A stretch of DNA of 64,000 bases from Sneathiella sp. P13V-1 (GCF_015143595.1 NZ_WYEU01000001.1:1178001-1242000), one strand, 5' to 3'. Numbered from the stretch's first letter, positions 40,162 to 50,142 are shown. A program made the numbers and translations. The notes: generated from the letters alone by a model not told the origin.

Positions 40162-40960
40162 TTTTTTGGTGATGGCATTGCTTGCAGGGGCAGGCATTGC
40201 CTTAATTGCAGGTCCGCTTGGTTGCTTCGTTGTGTGGCGGAGAATGGCCTATTTTGGTGATAGTCTTGCCCATAGTGCCTTGCTGGGAATCGCTCTTGGA
40301 CTTTTGGTGGGATTTAATACGAATCTGGGAACTGTCCTAGTATGCGCTTTGTTTGCTGTGATGCTGTTGACTTTGCAGGAGATGAAAGTACTGGCGACAG
40401 ACACCTTGTTGGGCATTTTGGCCCATGCAGCCTTGTCCATAGGTATGGTGGTTTTAAGTTTCGTTCATGATCAGCCTTTTGACCTTCACGCTTATCTGTT
40501 TGGTGATATCCTTACCGTTACAACGACGGATCTTATGTGGATCGGTGCTGGCGGAATTGTTGTGTTAGGGCTTCTGGTCGCAAACTGGTCGTCTTTGACT
40601 TTGATGACACTTCACGAAGATTTGGCCCGTGCGGAAGGGGTGAAAACCTTTTGGGTTAATCTGATGCTGGTTCTGATTATGACGGTTGTTGTTGCCGTTT
40701 CTATTCGAATTGTCGGAATTTTGCTGATCACTTCACTGCTCGTCATTCCGGCGGCGACCGCACGTCAGTGGGTAAAAACTCCTGAAAGCATGGCGATGCT
40801 CGCAGCGGCTTTCGGGTTGATGGCTGTAAGTGGTGGCATCCTTGCGTCATATGAAGTGGATACGCCTGCTGGGCCTTCTATCGTGACGGCGGCAACTGCT
40901 TTGTTTGTGGTGCTTTTCCCTTTAGCGGCTTTGCTTAACAAGCGCCGAAAATTTGTTTGA
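40151..40960 (+). CDS. znuB: Zinc ABC transporter permease
   Basis: Membrane subunit of the zinc importer, ABC-3 family, 269 residues with about eight hydrophobic helices. The N-terminus MFDDFLVMALLAGAGIALIA and the segments PLGCFVVWRRMAYFGDSLAHSA (quoted as GCFVVWRRMAYFGDSLAHS) and ILLITSLLVIPAATARQW are typical of ZnuB. Its start lies inside znuC (11-nt overlap), so translation is coupled. No periplasmic zinc-binding protein (znuA) gene is adjacent; it must be elsewhere in the genome. Confidence 0.92.
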   Translation: MFDDFLVMALLAGAGIALIAGPLGCFVVWRRMAYFGDSLAHSALLGIALGLLVGFNTNLGTVLVCALFAVMLLTLQEMKVLATDTLLGILAHAALSIGMVVLSFVHDQPFDLHAYLFGDILTVTTTDLMWIGAGGIVVLGLLVANWSSLTLMTLHEDLARAEGVKTFWVNLMLVLIMTVVVAVSIRIVGILLITSLLVIPAATARQWVKTPESMAMLAAAFGLMAVSGGILASYEVDTPAGPSIVTAATALFVVLFPLAALLNKRRKFV

Positions 40961-41031
40961 TCGGCGTTTACTTGATCGCTCCTGAGCGCTACTCTGCTTG
41001 AAATAACAAACAAAAACAGGGGAGTATTCTG

Positions 41032-41433
41032 ATGATCGAACATGTGTTGGAGAAGTGGCATGGTATCCTTGAGAGCAAGGATATCGCTGCGCTGGATGGA
41101 TTGCTGCATGATGATGTGGTGTTTCATTCGCCTGTTGTTCATACCCCGCAAGCGGGAAAACAGCTCACCACCTTGTATTTGGGGGCGGCTTTTCACGTGC
41201 TGGCTGGGGATGATTTCAAATATCTGCGTGAGGTGACAACCGGAAATCACGCCGTTCTGGAATTTGAAACGATTATCGATGGGATTACCCTGAATGGCGT
41301 TGACATGATCACCTGCGATGATGACGGCATGATCACAGATTTCAAAGTCATGGTGCGTCCGCTAAAAGCGATCAATATGATCCATCAGATGATGGGTGAA
41401 ATGCTTCAGAAAATGGCTCCCAAAGCATCCTGA
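41032..41433 (+). CDS. NTF2/SnoaL-like protein of unknown function
   Basis: A 133-residue protein with the layout of the SnoaL/NTF2-like cone fold: an N-terminal helix (VLEKWHGILESKDIAALDGLL), then DDVVFHSPVVHTP, TLYLGAAFHVL, and strands ending DMITCDDDGMITDFKVMVRP. This last motif (ITxFxVMxRP) is typical of small NTF2-like proteins whose members are isomerases, hydrolases or binding proteins; no catalytic assignment is possible. ATG behind AGGGGAG. It lies 15 nt before the SLC13-like permease, so the two are probably cotranscribed, and it may act on or sense the transported anion (inference). Confidence 0.65.
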   Translation: MIEHVLEKWHGILESKDIAALDGLLHDDVVFHSPVVHTPQAGKQLTTLYLGAAFHVLAGDDFKYLREVTTGNHAVLEFETIIDGITLNGVDMITCDDDGMITDFKVMVRPLKAINMIHQMMGEMLQKMAPKAS

Positions 41434-41448
41434 TAAATCGGAGGCACC

Positions 41449-43224
41449 ATGCTGTCAGATCAGACCATTCTTTTCATCCTTTTTGGGGGGGTATTTGCTT
41501 TTCTTCTTTGGGGGAAGTGGCGATATGATCTGATTGCTTTTGTAGCGCTTATTCTTGCGCTGGTGCTGGGAGTGGTGCCGACAGAAGCCGCTTTTTCCGG
41601 CTTTGGTCATCCGGCGACAATTATTGTGGCACTGGTTCTGGTCGTGTCCCGCGGCCTGATGAATTCGGGTGCTATTGATATCCTCACACGCAAACTGACG
41701 GCGATGGATTTGAAACTATCCAGTCATATTGCGGCGATGAGTGGTTTAAGCGCAATTCTGTCTGCTTTTATGAATAATGTAGCGGCACTTGCCTTGTTGA
41801 TGCCTGTGGATCTGCAGGCCGCCAGAAAAGGGGAGCGTAAACCCCGTGTCACGCTGATGCCCCTTGCTTTTGCAACAATCCTTGGCGGCATGATTACCCT
41901 TATTGGCACACCGCCCAACATTATTATCGCCGCCTACCGAGAGCAGGCGCTGGGTGAGCCTTACGGGATGTTTGACTTTGCCCCGGTGGGGCTGGTGTGC
42001 GCGGTGCTTGGTATTGCCTTTGTCACCTTTATCGGTTGGCGTCTTATTCCGAAGGGCAAAGATGATAAAGATGCAAATGTAGAACTTGCGGATCTGGAAG
42101 AATATCTTTCAGAACTGGTAGTCCCCGAAAAATCCCCCATTGTTGGGAAGCGTATTCGTGAGTTGGATGCAACGGCAGAAGATGCGGATGTATCCATTGT
42201 CGGATTAGTTCGTCAGAAAACCAGATTCTCAGGCTACGCCCGCCACCGTGAAATTCAGGCAGGTGATGTGTTGGTTATTGAGGGGGGGCCACAATCCCTG
42301 GATCAGTTTCGTGGTGCGTTAAAGCTGGAATTTGTTGGGGAAAAACGACATGAAAAAGCGGCGTCTGGTGGTATGGCCCTATTGGAAGTTGTGGTGCCGC
42401 ATAATGCCCGCATAGAAGGGCGCTCAGCATTGTCGTTGCAACTGCTTCGCCGTCACGGGGTGACGTTGCTCGGGGTGTCGCGGCAAGGGCGCCGTTTCAG
42501 GGAACGGGTTCGCCGACTTGAAATTGAAGCCGGTGATATTCTCCTTTTGTTGGGGCCAACGGAACAAGTGGAAGAAGTAGCCAACTGGCTTGGCGTCTTG
42601 CCGCTTGCAGAGCGTGGCCTGAACGTCACCCAGTATAGACGGGCGGGAATTGCCGCCGGAATTTTTGCGGCAGCCATTGGGGTTGCCAGCTTCGGTGGCC
42701 TGTATCTGGCCGTGGCTTTGGCTATTGTAGTGGCGGCCTATGTGATCTTGGACATTGTTCCCTTGCAGGAGGTTTATTCCCAGGTGGAATGGCCTGTGAT
42801 TGTACTTTTGGGATCTATGATTCCTCTTGGCAGTGCTCTGGAGGCTTCAGGCGGCACAGCCTTTATCGCGCAAGAAATTATGGATTTGACAGCGGGTCTC
42901 CCGGCGGCTGTCATTCTCACCGTTTTAATGGTGGTGATCATGACCTTGTCAGATGTGCTCAATAACACAGCAACGGCGGTGGTTGGAGCTCCCATTGCGG
43001 TAGATTTGGCAAATCGTCTTGGGGTGAGTCCTGATCCGTTTTTGATGGCCGTAGCCGTTGCCGCTTCATGTGCTTTCCTGACCCCCATCGGACATAAAAA
43101 TAATACCCTGATTATGGGACCGGGCGGTTATAAATTTGGCGACTATTGGCGCATGGGGTTGCCACTTGAAATCCTGATTGTCGCTGTATCTATTCCGGCG
43201 ATCCTGTTTTTCTGGCCGTTATAA
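41449..43224 (+). CDS. SLC13/DASS-family permease with two TrkA-C (RCK-C) domains
   Basis: A 591-residue inner-membrane protein of the divalent anion:Na+ symporter/CitM-like group. N-terminal helices (about 5-205) include FMNNVAALALLMPV and ILGGMITLIGTPPNIIIAAYR, the SNT-type motif of the family. A cytoplasmic insert (about 215-395) carries two RCK-C/TrkA-C domains, visible as the repeated pattern KRIRELDA...EIQAGDVLVIEG and GRSALSLQLL...EIEAGDILLLLG. The C-terminal helices (about 405-590) contain NNTATAVVGAPIAVDLA and CAFLTPIGHKNNTLIMGPGGYK. Relatives transport sulfate, citrate or dicarboxylates; the substrate here is not known. ATG behind GGAGG. It abuts the convergent putR stop to stop. 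Confidence 0.85.
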   Translation: MLSDQTILFILFGGVFAFLLWGKWRYDLIAFVALILALVLGVVPTEAAFSGFGHPATIIVALVLVVSRGLMNSGAIDILTRKLTAMDLKLSSHIAAMSGLSAILSAFMNNVAALALLMPVDLQAARKGERKPRVTLMPLAFATILGGMITLIGTPPNIIIAAYREQALGEPYGMFDFAPVGLVCAVLGIAFVTFIGWRLIPKGKDDKDANVELADLEEYLSELVVPEKSPIVGKRIRELDATAEDADVSIVGLVRQKTRFSGYARHREIQAGDVLVIEGGPQSLDQFRGALKLEFVGEKRHEKAASGGMALLEVVVPHNARIEGRSALSLQLLRRHGVTLLGVSRQGRRFRERVRRLEIEAGDILLLLGPTEQVEEVANWLGVLPLAERGLNVTQYRRAGIAAGIFAAAIGVASFGGLYLAVALAIVVAAYVILDIVPLQEVYSQVEWPVIVLLGSMIPLGSALEASGGTAFIAQEIMDLTAGLPAAVILTVLMVVIMTLSDVLNNTATAVVGAPIAVDLANRLGVSPDPFLMAVAVAASCAFLTPIGHKNNTLIMGPGGYKFGDYWRMGLPLEILIVAVSIPAILFFWPL

Positions 43225-43686
43225 TCAGTCAATATCTACTTCTAAGGTGGATTTATCTGTCACAGACTCCATGACGATGAAGGTGCTGGTATGCTGAACC
43301 TTGGGTAGGCGTGCCAGCGTTGCCCCTAGGAAATGCCGATATTCGGTGACGTCTTTAGTGCGCACCTTCAACAGATAGTCAAAATTGGCAGCGACCATGT
43401 GACAGGATTGAATTTCCGGAATTTTGGAAACGGCAAGATTAAATTCCTGCAAGGCTGCCGCGGTTGTGTCGTTTAGGCTAACCTGAACAAAGGCGATATG
43501 CCCTACGCCTAACTTGTTCGGATCCAACCGCGCGCCATATCCGGTGATGATCTTTTTCGATTCCAACCGTTTCACGCGGTCAATACAGGGCGTTTTGGTA
43601 AGGCCGACGCGGGAGGCCAGCTCCGTCATTGTGATGCGGCCATCTGCCTGCAATTCGCGGATTATCTTACGATCTATCTTGTCCAT
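43225..43686 (-). CDS. putR: Lrp/AsnC-family regulator of proline catabolism
   Basis: A 153-residue Lrp-family protein: N-terminal helix-turn-helix (DKIDRKIIRELQADGRITM, then ELASRVGLTKTPCIDRVKRL) and C-terminal RAM effector domain (about 65-150, with VQVSLNDTTAAALQEF and VRTKDVTEYRHFLGATLARL). It is divergent from putA, and in alphaproteobacteria such a neighbour (PutR) activates putA in response to proline. That PutA lacks its own DNA-binding domain supports this role. The assignment as PutR rests on context. Two operator-like repeats lie in the shared intergenic region. Confidence 0.85.
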   Translation of the reverse strand: MDKIDRKIIRELQADGRITMTELASRVGLTKTPCIDRVKRLESKKIITGYGARLDPNKLGVGHIAFVQVSLNDTTAAALQEFNLAVSKIPEIQSCHMVAANFDYLLKVRTKDVTEYRHFLGATLARLPKVQHTSTFIVMESVTDKSTLEVDID

Positions 43687-43710
43687 ATGACTATCATATA
43701 TTGATTATGC

Positions 43711-43723
43711 AGTAAAATTTACT
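43711..43723. promoter_or_regulatory. Operator-like inverted repeat 1 between putR and putA
   Basis: AGTAAAATTTACT, a perfect 13-nt palindrome, lies 25 nt from the putR start. It shares its half-site AGTAA with the second repeat at 43773. A likely PutR site by position and by the AT-rich symmetric shape of Lrp-family operators. Confidence 0.5.
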
Positions 43724-43772
43724 TTAGAGCCGAAACTTCATAGGAATAATATACGAAAATAGTTCGCAAAAA

Positions 43773-43793
43773 AGTAAATTTGCCAAAATTACT
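43773..43793. promoter_or_regulatory. Operator-like inverted repeat 2 between putR and putA
   Basis: Arms AGTAA and TTACT at the outer ends, with A/T-rich inner parts ATTT and AAAA around GCC, form a 21-nt imperfect palindrome 45 nt upstream of putA. It repeats the half-site of the palindrome at 43711, with a centre-to-centre distance of about 66 nt. Confidence 0.5.
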
Positions 43794-43838
43794 GCGCTAG
43801 ATTCAGTTTCATATCCTGTTTGTTCAAGGGAATTGGAA

Positions 43839-46800
43839 ATGACTGCTATGCCGCGCACTACTCTTACCGATATCCGTCATCGTATCCGGGAGGCTTATCT
43901 CACAGATGAAAAGCTGCTGTCGAAACAGCTCATCACCGAGCTCGGTATGAGTGAGAAGACCCGTGAGAAAATCACCGCTGATGCAGCGGAATTTGTGCGC
44001 AGCCTGAGACGGGATACAAACCCTGGTCTCATGGAAACGTTTCTTGGGGAATATGGCCTTAGCACCGAAGAAGGCATCGCCCTGATGTGCCTTGCTGAGG
44101 CTTTGCTTCGCGTGCCGGATGAACAGACAATCGACATGCTGATCCAGGATAAAATTGCCCCGGCCGACTGGAGCCGGCACTTGGGTCATTCCACCTCTCC
44201 TCTCGTAAACGTGTCCACATGGGCGCTGATGTTGACCGGTAAGGTGATTACACCGGAGCAAGGTCGAAACTGGGATGTTGTGGGAAATATCAGAAATCTT
44301 GTCCGCCGTGCTGGGGAGCCGGTTATACGTAAAGCGGTTGGACAGGCCATGCGGGTTCTGGGCCATCAATTTGTCCTCGGAAGGGACATTAGGGAGGCTC
44401 AGAATCGCGCGTCGGCCATGGAGAAAAAGGGGTATACATACTCCTACGATATGCTTGGCGAAGGTGCCCGCACAGCAAAAGATGCTAAGAAGTATTTTCT
44501 GGCTTACAGTCGGGCCATTTCATCCATTTCTGAGAGTTCCAATTCTGATGATGTGAGGGAAAATCCGGGGATTTCCATCAAACTGTCCGCATTGCATCCG
44601 CGTTATGAGTTCGCGCAAAAGGATCGGGTGATGCAAGAGTTGGTCCCGCGGGTTGTCAGTCTTGCCATTCAGGCGAAAAATGCCGGAATGGGGTTCAATA
44701 TTGATGCGGAAGAAGCCGACCGTTTGGACCTGTCACTGGATGTTATCGAAGCGGTCTTAGCCACATCTGACCTGAAAGGTTGGGATGGGTTTGGGGTGGT
44801 CATTCAAGCCTATGGCCTTCGCGCATCGCACGTGATTGACTGGTGCTATGGCCTTGCCACTGAGCTGGATCGCAAGATTATGATCCGTCTTGTGAAAGGC
44901 GCTTATTGGGATACTGAAATTAAACTGGCGCAGGAGCAGGGACTGGACAGATATCCGGTCTTTACCCATAAAGCGGCTACAGATGTCAGTTACATGGCGT
45001 GCGCCCGAAAACTACTATCTATGACAGATCGGATTTATCCGCAGTTTGCGACCCATAACGCTCATTCAGTGATCAGCATTATGGAAATGGCGCCAAACAC
45101 AGACGTGTTCGAATTTCAACGCCTGCATGGGATGGGGGAATCTTTGCACGATCTGGCGCGGGAGAAATTTCAATCTCGCTGTCGGATTTATGCACCTGTC
45201 GGGGTTCATGAAGATTTGCTCGCCTATCTGGTGCGCAGGCTCCTAGAGAATGGTGCCAACAGCTCCTTTGTGAATCAGGTGTTTGATGAACAGGTACCTG
45301 CCCGTCAGGTGGTGCGTGATCCTATTGAGATCCTTGAGAATTCTAGTTACTGGAGCGGCAAAGGTGGCCTCCCGCTCCCCCATGAGATTTATCCTGACGG
45401 CCGCATGAACTCTAAAGGCCTTAATTTTGCGAATCCTCCGGTTCTTGCGGCATTTGATCAAGAGATGGCAACGCGCCGATTAAATACCTGGGATGCCGCA
45501 GCGATAATTGACGGTGTGGTATCGACCGGAGAGGGGACACCGGTAATAAATCCCGCTAATCGCACAGATCAGGTGGGAACTGTGTTGGAAGCCACACCGG
45601 ATGAAGTGCAAAAGGCATTTGATTTGGCAAAAGAAGGGGCGGCTGAATGGCAAAATACCGCACCTCAAGATCGGGCTGGTATCCTTCGAAAAATAGCGGA
45701 TCTCTACGAGGCACGCGCCTATGATTTGATGGCGATTTTGGCGCGTGAAGCGGGTAAAACCCCATGGGATGCGTTGAATGAAATTCGGGAAGCCGTTGAT
45801 TTCTGTCGTTACTACGCGGAGGAAGCGGCAAAAGCAGGCGGGGATATGCTTCCCGCGAGAGGTGTCATCGTATGTATCTCCCCTTGGAACTTTCCGCTGG
45901 CGATTTTCACAGGGCAAATTGTTGCGGCGCTGGTGGCGGGTAATGCGGTTCTTGCAAAACCGGCAGGACAAACACCGCTCATTGCCTTTGAAGCTGTTCA
46001 GTTGATGTTGGAAGCAGGTATCCCTTCAAATGTTCTCGCTCTTCTTCCCGGGGAAGGCAGTACCGTAGGGCAGGCGTTGGTCTCCAACCCTGATGTTGGG
46101 GGTGTTTGCTTTACTGGGTCCACAGCAACAGCGCAGCATATCAACCGTACTTTGGCGGAAAATGCAGCACCTACCGTTCCGCTTATTGCAGAGACGGGAG
46201 GGCTAAACGCGATGATCGTGGATTCAACCGCACTGCCAGAACAGGCAGTAGATGATATTGTAACGTCGGCCTTCCAATCAGCAGGGCAGCGTTGCTCCGC
46301 CCTTCGTATTCTGTATGTTCAGGAAGATATCGCAGATACCCTTATAGAGATGATGAAGGGCGCTGTGGATGAATTATCCATCGGTAACCCTCAATTCATA
46401 ACAACGGATGTAGGGCCGGTCATTGACAAGGCCGCCTATGAGAAAATCACCAGCTACATTGACACTCATGAGGCGGAAGGGAAGCTGCTTTATCGTCTTG
46501 CCCTCCCAAAAAACGAAGTAAGTGACGGGTATTTTGTCACCCCGGCGGCGATTTCCGTATCCGGCATTTCCGAGATGGCGGAAGAGATCTTCGGCCCTGT
46601 CCTACATGTCGCCACATACAAGGCCAGCGAACTTGAACAGGTCGTTGAAGATATCAATGCTGCTGGATATGGCCTGACAATGGGGCTTCACACACGGGTT
46701 GATAGTCGGGTTCAAAAAGTGGCGGAACTTGCGAAAGTTGGAAATCTATATGTCAATCGAAACCAGATCGGCGCTGTGGTGCAGGCCCAACCTTTCGGCG

Positions 46801-47534
46801 GGGAAGGCCTTTCCGGTACTGGGCCAAAAGCGGGCGGTCCCCTGTATTTGAAGAAGTTTGGGGCAATGCCGGCGGAAGGATCTGAAGAAAACTCAATATC
46901 TTTCGCCGCAGACGGTACAGACCTCACGCCGTTAATTGACAAACTTAATAAAATGAGCGGCCACATCACCAACGGCGAACTCCTGGATCAGGTGTTGGAG
47001 GTTTCTGCCAAAGAATCGGCAGAGTTACTGACTGATGTGAAAGAGCGACTATCTTCTTTCATGACAGACGGTATTGATGGCCCCGGTCCCACAGGGGAGA
47101 GCAACAGGCTTGACTTTCACGGGCGCGGTCTGATTTGGGTGCATGGCGCCAATTGGCAGTCTGACATGCTGACTTTGCTGGCAACGGGGAACAAGGTGAT
47201 TGTGTCCGGGGTGAGCGAACAGGATGTGAACGCGTTTAAAAATCACTTATTAGGTAAGCAATTGTCGGAGCGAGTGGTTTTCTCAACTGAGGCCGTGTTC
47301 AGTATGGATCATCTCAAATCTCCTGATCTTTCTGCCTGTTGTTTGTCGGGTCAGTCCATTTCTTTGCTTAAGGAAATAAGGGTAGCGCTTTCACATCGTA
47401 CAGGAGTACTAGTACCTTGCTTGGCGTCAGCGCGAGCGTGGCCCGAATATGTGAGCGAGAAAACGTTGAGTGTTGATACAACGGCATCTGGTGGAAATGC
47501 AGCGCTTCTGGCGTCAGTCCCATATGAAAACTAA
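43839..47534 (+). CDS. putA: Bifunctional proline dehydrogenase / L-glutamate-5-semialdehyde dehydrogenase
   Basis: PutA oxidises proline to glutamate in two steps, feeding electrons to the quinone pool and NAD. The 1231-residue protein starts directly with the alpha-helical arm ([20 protein letters not shown]), so the N-terminal ribbon-helix-helix repressor domain of enterobacterial PutA is absent. The FAD domain (about 140-450) has [36 protein letters not shown] and [13 protein letters not shown]. The aldehyde dehydrogenase domain (about 520-990) has [25 protein letters not shown], and the catalytic Cys in [10 protein letters not shown] near 817. A further C-terminal domain (about 1000-1231) is present, as in long PutAs. 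Start is ATG 43839 behind AAGGGAA; ATG 43848 is possible. Confidence 0.96.
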   Translation: MTAMPRTTLTDIRHRIREAYLTDEKLLSKQLITELGMSEKTREKITADAAEFVRSLRRDTNPGLMETFLGEYGLSTEEGIALMCLAEALLRVPDEQTIDMLIQDKIAPADWSRHLGHSTSPLVNVSTWALMLTGKVITPEQGRNWDVVGNIRNLVRRAGEPVIRKAVGQAMRVLGHQFVLGRDIREAQNRASAMEKKGYTYSYDMLGEGARTAKDAKKYFLAYSRAISSISESSNSDDVRENPGISIKLSALHPRYEFAQKDRVMQELVPRVVSLAIQAKNAGMGFNIDAEEADRLDLSLDVIEAVLATSDLKGWDGFGVVIQAYGLRASHVIDWCYGLATELDRKIMIRLVKGAYWDTEIKLAQEQGLDRYPVFTHKAATDVSYMACARKLLSMTDRIYPQFATHNAHSVISIMEMAPNTDVFEFQRLHGMGESLHDLAREKFQSRCRIYAPVGVHEDLLAYLVRRLLENGANSSFVNQVFDEQVPARQVVRDPIEILENSSYWSGKGGLPLPHEIYPDGRMNSKGLNFANPPVLAAFDQEMATRRLNTWDAAAIIDGVVSTGEGTPVINPANRTDQVGTVLEATPDEVQKAFDLAKEGAAEWQNTAPQDRAGILRKIADLYEARAYDLMAILAREAGKTPWDALNEIREAVDFCRYYAEEAAKAGGDMLPARGVIVCISPWNFPLAIFTGQIVAALVAGNAVLAKPAGQTPLIAFEAVQLMLEAGIPSNVLALLPGEGSTVGQALVSNPDVGGVCFTGSTATAQHINRTLAENAAPTVPLIAETGGLNAMIVDSTALPEQAVDDIVTSAFQSAGQRCSALRILYVQEDIADTLIEMMKGAVDELSIGNPQFITTDVGPVIDKAAYEKITSYIDTHEAEGKLLYRLALPKNEVSDGYFVTPAAISVSGISEMAEEIFGPVLHVATYKASELEQVVEDINAAGYGLTMGLHTRVDSRVQKVAELAKVGNLYVNRNQIGAVVQAQPFGGEGLSGTGPKAGGPLYLKKFGAMPAEGSEENSISFAADGTDLTPLIDKLNKMSGHITNGELLDQVLEVSAKESAELLTDVKERLSSFMTDGIDGPGPTGESNRLDFHGRGLIWVHGANWQSDMLTLLATGNKVIVSGVSEQDVNAFKNHLLGKQLSERVVFSTEAVFSMDHLKSPDLSACCLSGQSISLLKEIRVALSHRTGVLVPCLASARAWPEYVSEKTLSVDTTASGGNAALLASVPYEN

Positions 47535-47565
47535 CCTATTTAGATAACTAATTATTTACGCTCTT

Positions 47566-47597
47566 CGGTTTAGTGTTTTCGTATAACTGCTAAACCG
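47566..47597 (+). other. Stem-loop abutting the ribosome binding site of the CHASE hybrid kinase
   Basis: CGGTTTAG and CTAAACCG form a perfect 8-bp inverted repeat around 16 nt that can pair further (GTT with AAC). The 3' arm runs directly into GGGGAG, the Shine-Dalgarno of the kinase gene, whose ATG is at 47606. There is no T tract after it, so it is not a classical terminator for putA. Confidence 0.5.
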
Positions 47598-47605
47598 GGG
47601 AGTTC

Positions 47606-49651
47606 ATGAATAGTTTTAGGTTGTTATCCGTTGCCGCTGTTTGCGTGCTGGCTGTATTTTTCTTCGTTCTAGAGAAGGAGTATGAACGTCATCTTGTCGA
47701 AGAAAATCGTCAGGAAGCGATGAATGATGCGCAACGCAGGGCTGATTCACTTAAATCTAAAATTAATCTCCGGATTGCCCGTGATATTCATATTCTATAT
47801 GGCCTTCGGGCTTTGGTTGAAATTGACCCAAATATCACTCAAGAACAGTTCTCCAAATTTGCAGCCTCTGTTCGCGAGACAAGCCCGGGTATTGTAAATA
47901 TCGCGGCGGCACCGGATCTGGTCGTTAAGTATGTTTTTCCATATGAGCCAAATAAAAAAGTTCTCGGTCTCGATTATCGCCAGCAAGCACCAGAGCAAAG
48001 GCGCGCAGTATTTAGATCAGTTCGTCAAAGCAGACCTGTCATTGCGGGACCTACAGAGCTTGTACAGGGAGGGGTGGCGATTATCCTGCGCCTTCCCGTA
48101 TTTACCCGAACTGTCACCGGTGAGCGAAAGCTCTGGGGCATTTTGGCAGCTCCTGTCAGCATGGATCAGATTTTCAAAGATGTAGAATTTTCCTTTTACG
48201 AGTCGGAATATGAAATTGCCATAAGAGGTAAAGATGGTCTTGGGCGCAATGGAGCTATCTTCTATGGCAAGGAAGAGCTTTTTGGGGCAACTCAGGAAGC
48301 CCTGATTACCTCGGTGCCGCTTCTTAACGGAAGTTGGGTGTTAGCGATGAAACCTAAGGGCGGGTGGCCTGGGGGTAAAGGCCCTGATACTGCAATAATT
48401 GGGTATTTCTTCGCTGCTTTTGTCATGACCTCGATTTTATTTGTGCTGGTTTCCGCCTATTTCAGGGAAAGAAGTCTCGCCAGAAAGAAAATCGAGGTTT
48501 CATTAAAAGAAAAATCAGAGTTTCTGGAAATCCTGACCCATGAAATCAGATCCCCTCTGCAGGGGGTCTTGGCGGTGCAGAAGTATCTTCTTGATAATGA
48601 GATAAATCCGAAGTTCAGGGAACTGGTGTCAACAGCGCGCGAAACCGGAGATTATATTGTCAGTCTCATCAACGACTATCTGGACTTACAGAGGGCAGAG
48701 AGCAATAACCTTCAGGTGATTAAACAGCCAACAGATGTACGGCTGTTACTCTCACGTGTTCTGGATATTGTCGGGGTGATGCATAATAACTCCAATGTTT
48801 CATTGATCACGAACGTCTCTGACGATGTTCCAGATCTGGTGTTGGTCGATGAAAGGAAGCTGAAACAGGTTCTAGTAAATCTGGTCACCAATGCGTTGAA
48901 GTTTACTGACCTTGGTGTGGTGCGTATTAAGATAACGCATAATCTAAGCGATACAGATCCAACACTGGGCATCAGTGTGGAGGATACAGGCATTGGCATA
49001 TCCAGTGACGCCTTGAACAGTTTGTTCGACCGCTTCACACGAACAGAACACAGTGAACACCGGGTAGGTTCGGGCCTTGGGCTTACAATCGTGAAAACTC
49101 TGATTGACGTAATGGATGGGGAAGTAGAGGTTACCAGTCAAGTTGGCGAGGGTAGTATGTTCCGCATTGAACTTCCTGCGGAAATTGTAAGCCAGTTGGA
49201 TTTGGAGAAGATGCAGGAGGCAGAGGTCCCTGCCAAATCTACATATAAAAACCTTCGATCCCTCAGCGTGTTGATCGCCGATGATATGTTGGTGAACCGG
49301 ACATTGTTGGAAGCTCTGTTAAAGCCCTCAGTAGGTTCAGTTTCTGTTGCCGAAGACGGATCTGAAGCGCTGGACCTTCTGAATAAAGAAAAGTTTGATC
49401 TGGTCATAATGGATGCGAGAATGCCCGTCATGAACGGTATCGACGCGGTAAAACGTATTAGAAATGATAGCCGCTTAAGTGGTCTTCCTGTCATTGGGCT
49501 GACAGGTGTAGATAGCAATACCAGCCATGCGTCCATGTTGGATGCAGGCATGGACAGGGTGCTTACAAAGCCCGTCAATATTGATGTCTTGCTGAAGGAA
49601 ATTGATATTGTTCTCGGGGAGAGGGGTAGTATGGATCACTCCGGGGATTGA
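47606..49651 (+). CDS. CHASE-domain hybrid sensor histidine kinase with receiver domain
   Basis: A 681-residue membrane hybrid kinase. TM1 (about 4-22) and TM2 (about 268-288) flank a periplasmic CHASE domain, recognised by VKYVFPYEPNKKVLGLDY and GPTELVQGGVAIILRLPVF. The kinase core has the H-box FLEILTHEIRSPLQGVL (His near 311), N-box LVNLVTNALKFTD, G1 VEDTGIGIS and G2 GSGLGLTIVKTLIDVMDG. The C-terminal receiver (about 548-672) has its phosphoacceptor Asp in LVIMDARMPVMNG near 602 and the conserved Lys in VLTKPVNID. The ligand is unknown. The 3' end overlaps the convergent CYTH gene by 16 nt. ATG follows GGGGAG beside a hairpin. Confidence 0.9.
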   Translation: MNSFRLLSVAAVCVLAVFFFVLEKEYERHLVEENRQEAMNDAQRRADSLKSKINLRIARDIHILYGLRALVEIDPNITQEQFSKFAASVRETSPGIVNIAAAPDLVVKYVFPYEPNKKVLGLDYRQQAPEQRRAVFRSVRQSRPVIAGPTELVQGGVAIILRLPVFTRTVTGERKLWGILAAPVSMDQIFKDVEFSFYESEYEIAIRGKDGLGRNGAIFYGKEELFGATQEALITSVPLLNGSWVLAMKPKGGWPGGKGPDTAIIGYFFAAFVMTSILFVLVSAYFRERSLARKKIEVSLKEKSEFLEILTHEIRSPLQGVLAVQKYLLDNEINPKFRELVSTARETGDYIVSLINDYLDLQRAESNNLQVIKQPTDVRLLLSRVLDIVGVMHNNSNVSLITNVSDDVPDLVLVDERKLKQVLVNLVTNALKFTDLGVVRIKITHNLSDTDPTLGISVEDTGIGISSDALNSLFDRFTRTEHSEHRVGSGLGLTIVKTLIDVMDGEVEVTSQVGEGSMFRIELPAEIVSQLDLEKMQEAEVPAKSTYKNLRSLSVLIADDMLVNRTLLEALLKPSVGSVSVAEDGSEALDLLNKEKFDLVIMDARMPVMNGIDAVKRIRNDSRLSGLPVIGLTGVDSNTSHASMLDAGMDRVLTKPVNIDVLLKEIDIVLGERGSMDHSGD

Positions 49652-50106
49652 TAAGACATCACTTGATTTGAATACCGACTGTTATCAGATACGTCTTCCC
49701 CCACCCAATCAGGAAGTGAGATTTCTGCTTTTTCTTCGGCAAGTTCGATTTCTGCTAAAACAAGACCAGTGTTGGGAGAGGTAAATTCATCAACATCCCA
49801 GTGTTGCCCGAACGTGTCGCGGACCTCATACCGTGTCTTCTCTATGATGTTACCGATGGCAAATTGCTGCTGAGCAATGACATGAGCTTTGGGTACTTCA
49901 TACTCAAACTCAGGTCTGACCAGCACATTTTTTGACGTGGAGGGGTATTTAAGTGTCAGATAGCCAACATCCTCCAGCAAGCGTAACCTCACCGTTGGGA
50001 TAGCTTCCGGGGCAGAAATATAAAACTGAGTGATTTTCTTCTCGGAAAGGATACCTTCCTTCCATCGATCAGAGGTCACTAGGAATTTCTTTTCAATTTC
50101 GATCAT
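49636..50106 (-). CDS. CYTH domain protein (triphosphate tunnel metalloenzyme family)
   Basis: A 156-residue single-domain CYTH protein. The N-terminal EIEKKFLV carries the ExExK signature, and later strands show TVRLRLLEDVGYLTLKYPS, YEVRDTFGQHWDVDEF and LVLAEIEL, the alternating charged residues that line the tunnel. Members hydrolyse inorganic triphosphate or thiamine triphosphate, or are class IV adenylate cyclases; short stand-alone bacterial forms are mostly triphosphatases. Its true substrate is unknown. It starts 37 nt after the PAS kinase stop, so may be cotranscribed with it, and its 3' end overlaps the convergent hybrid kinase by 16 nt. Confidence 0.85.
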   Translation of the reverse strand: MIEIEKKFLVTSDRWKEGILSEKKITQFYISAPEAIPTVRLRLLEDVGYLTLKYPSTSKNVLVRPEFEYEVPKAHVIAQQQFAIGNIIEKTRYEVRDTFGQHWDVDEFTSPNTGLVLAEIELAEEKAEISLPDWVGEDVSDNSRYSNQVMSYQSPE

Positions 50107-50142
50107 CTCAGGTCTCGGGAAACAAGGTAGGCTGTTTGATTA

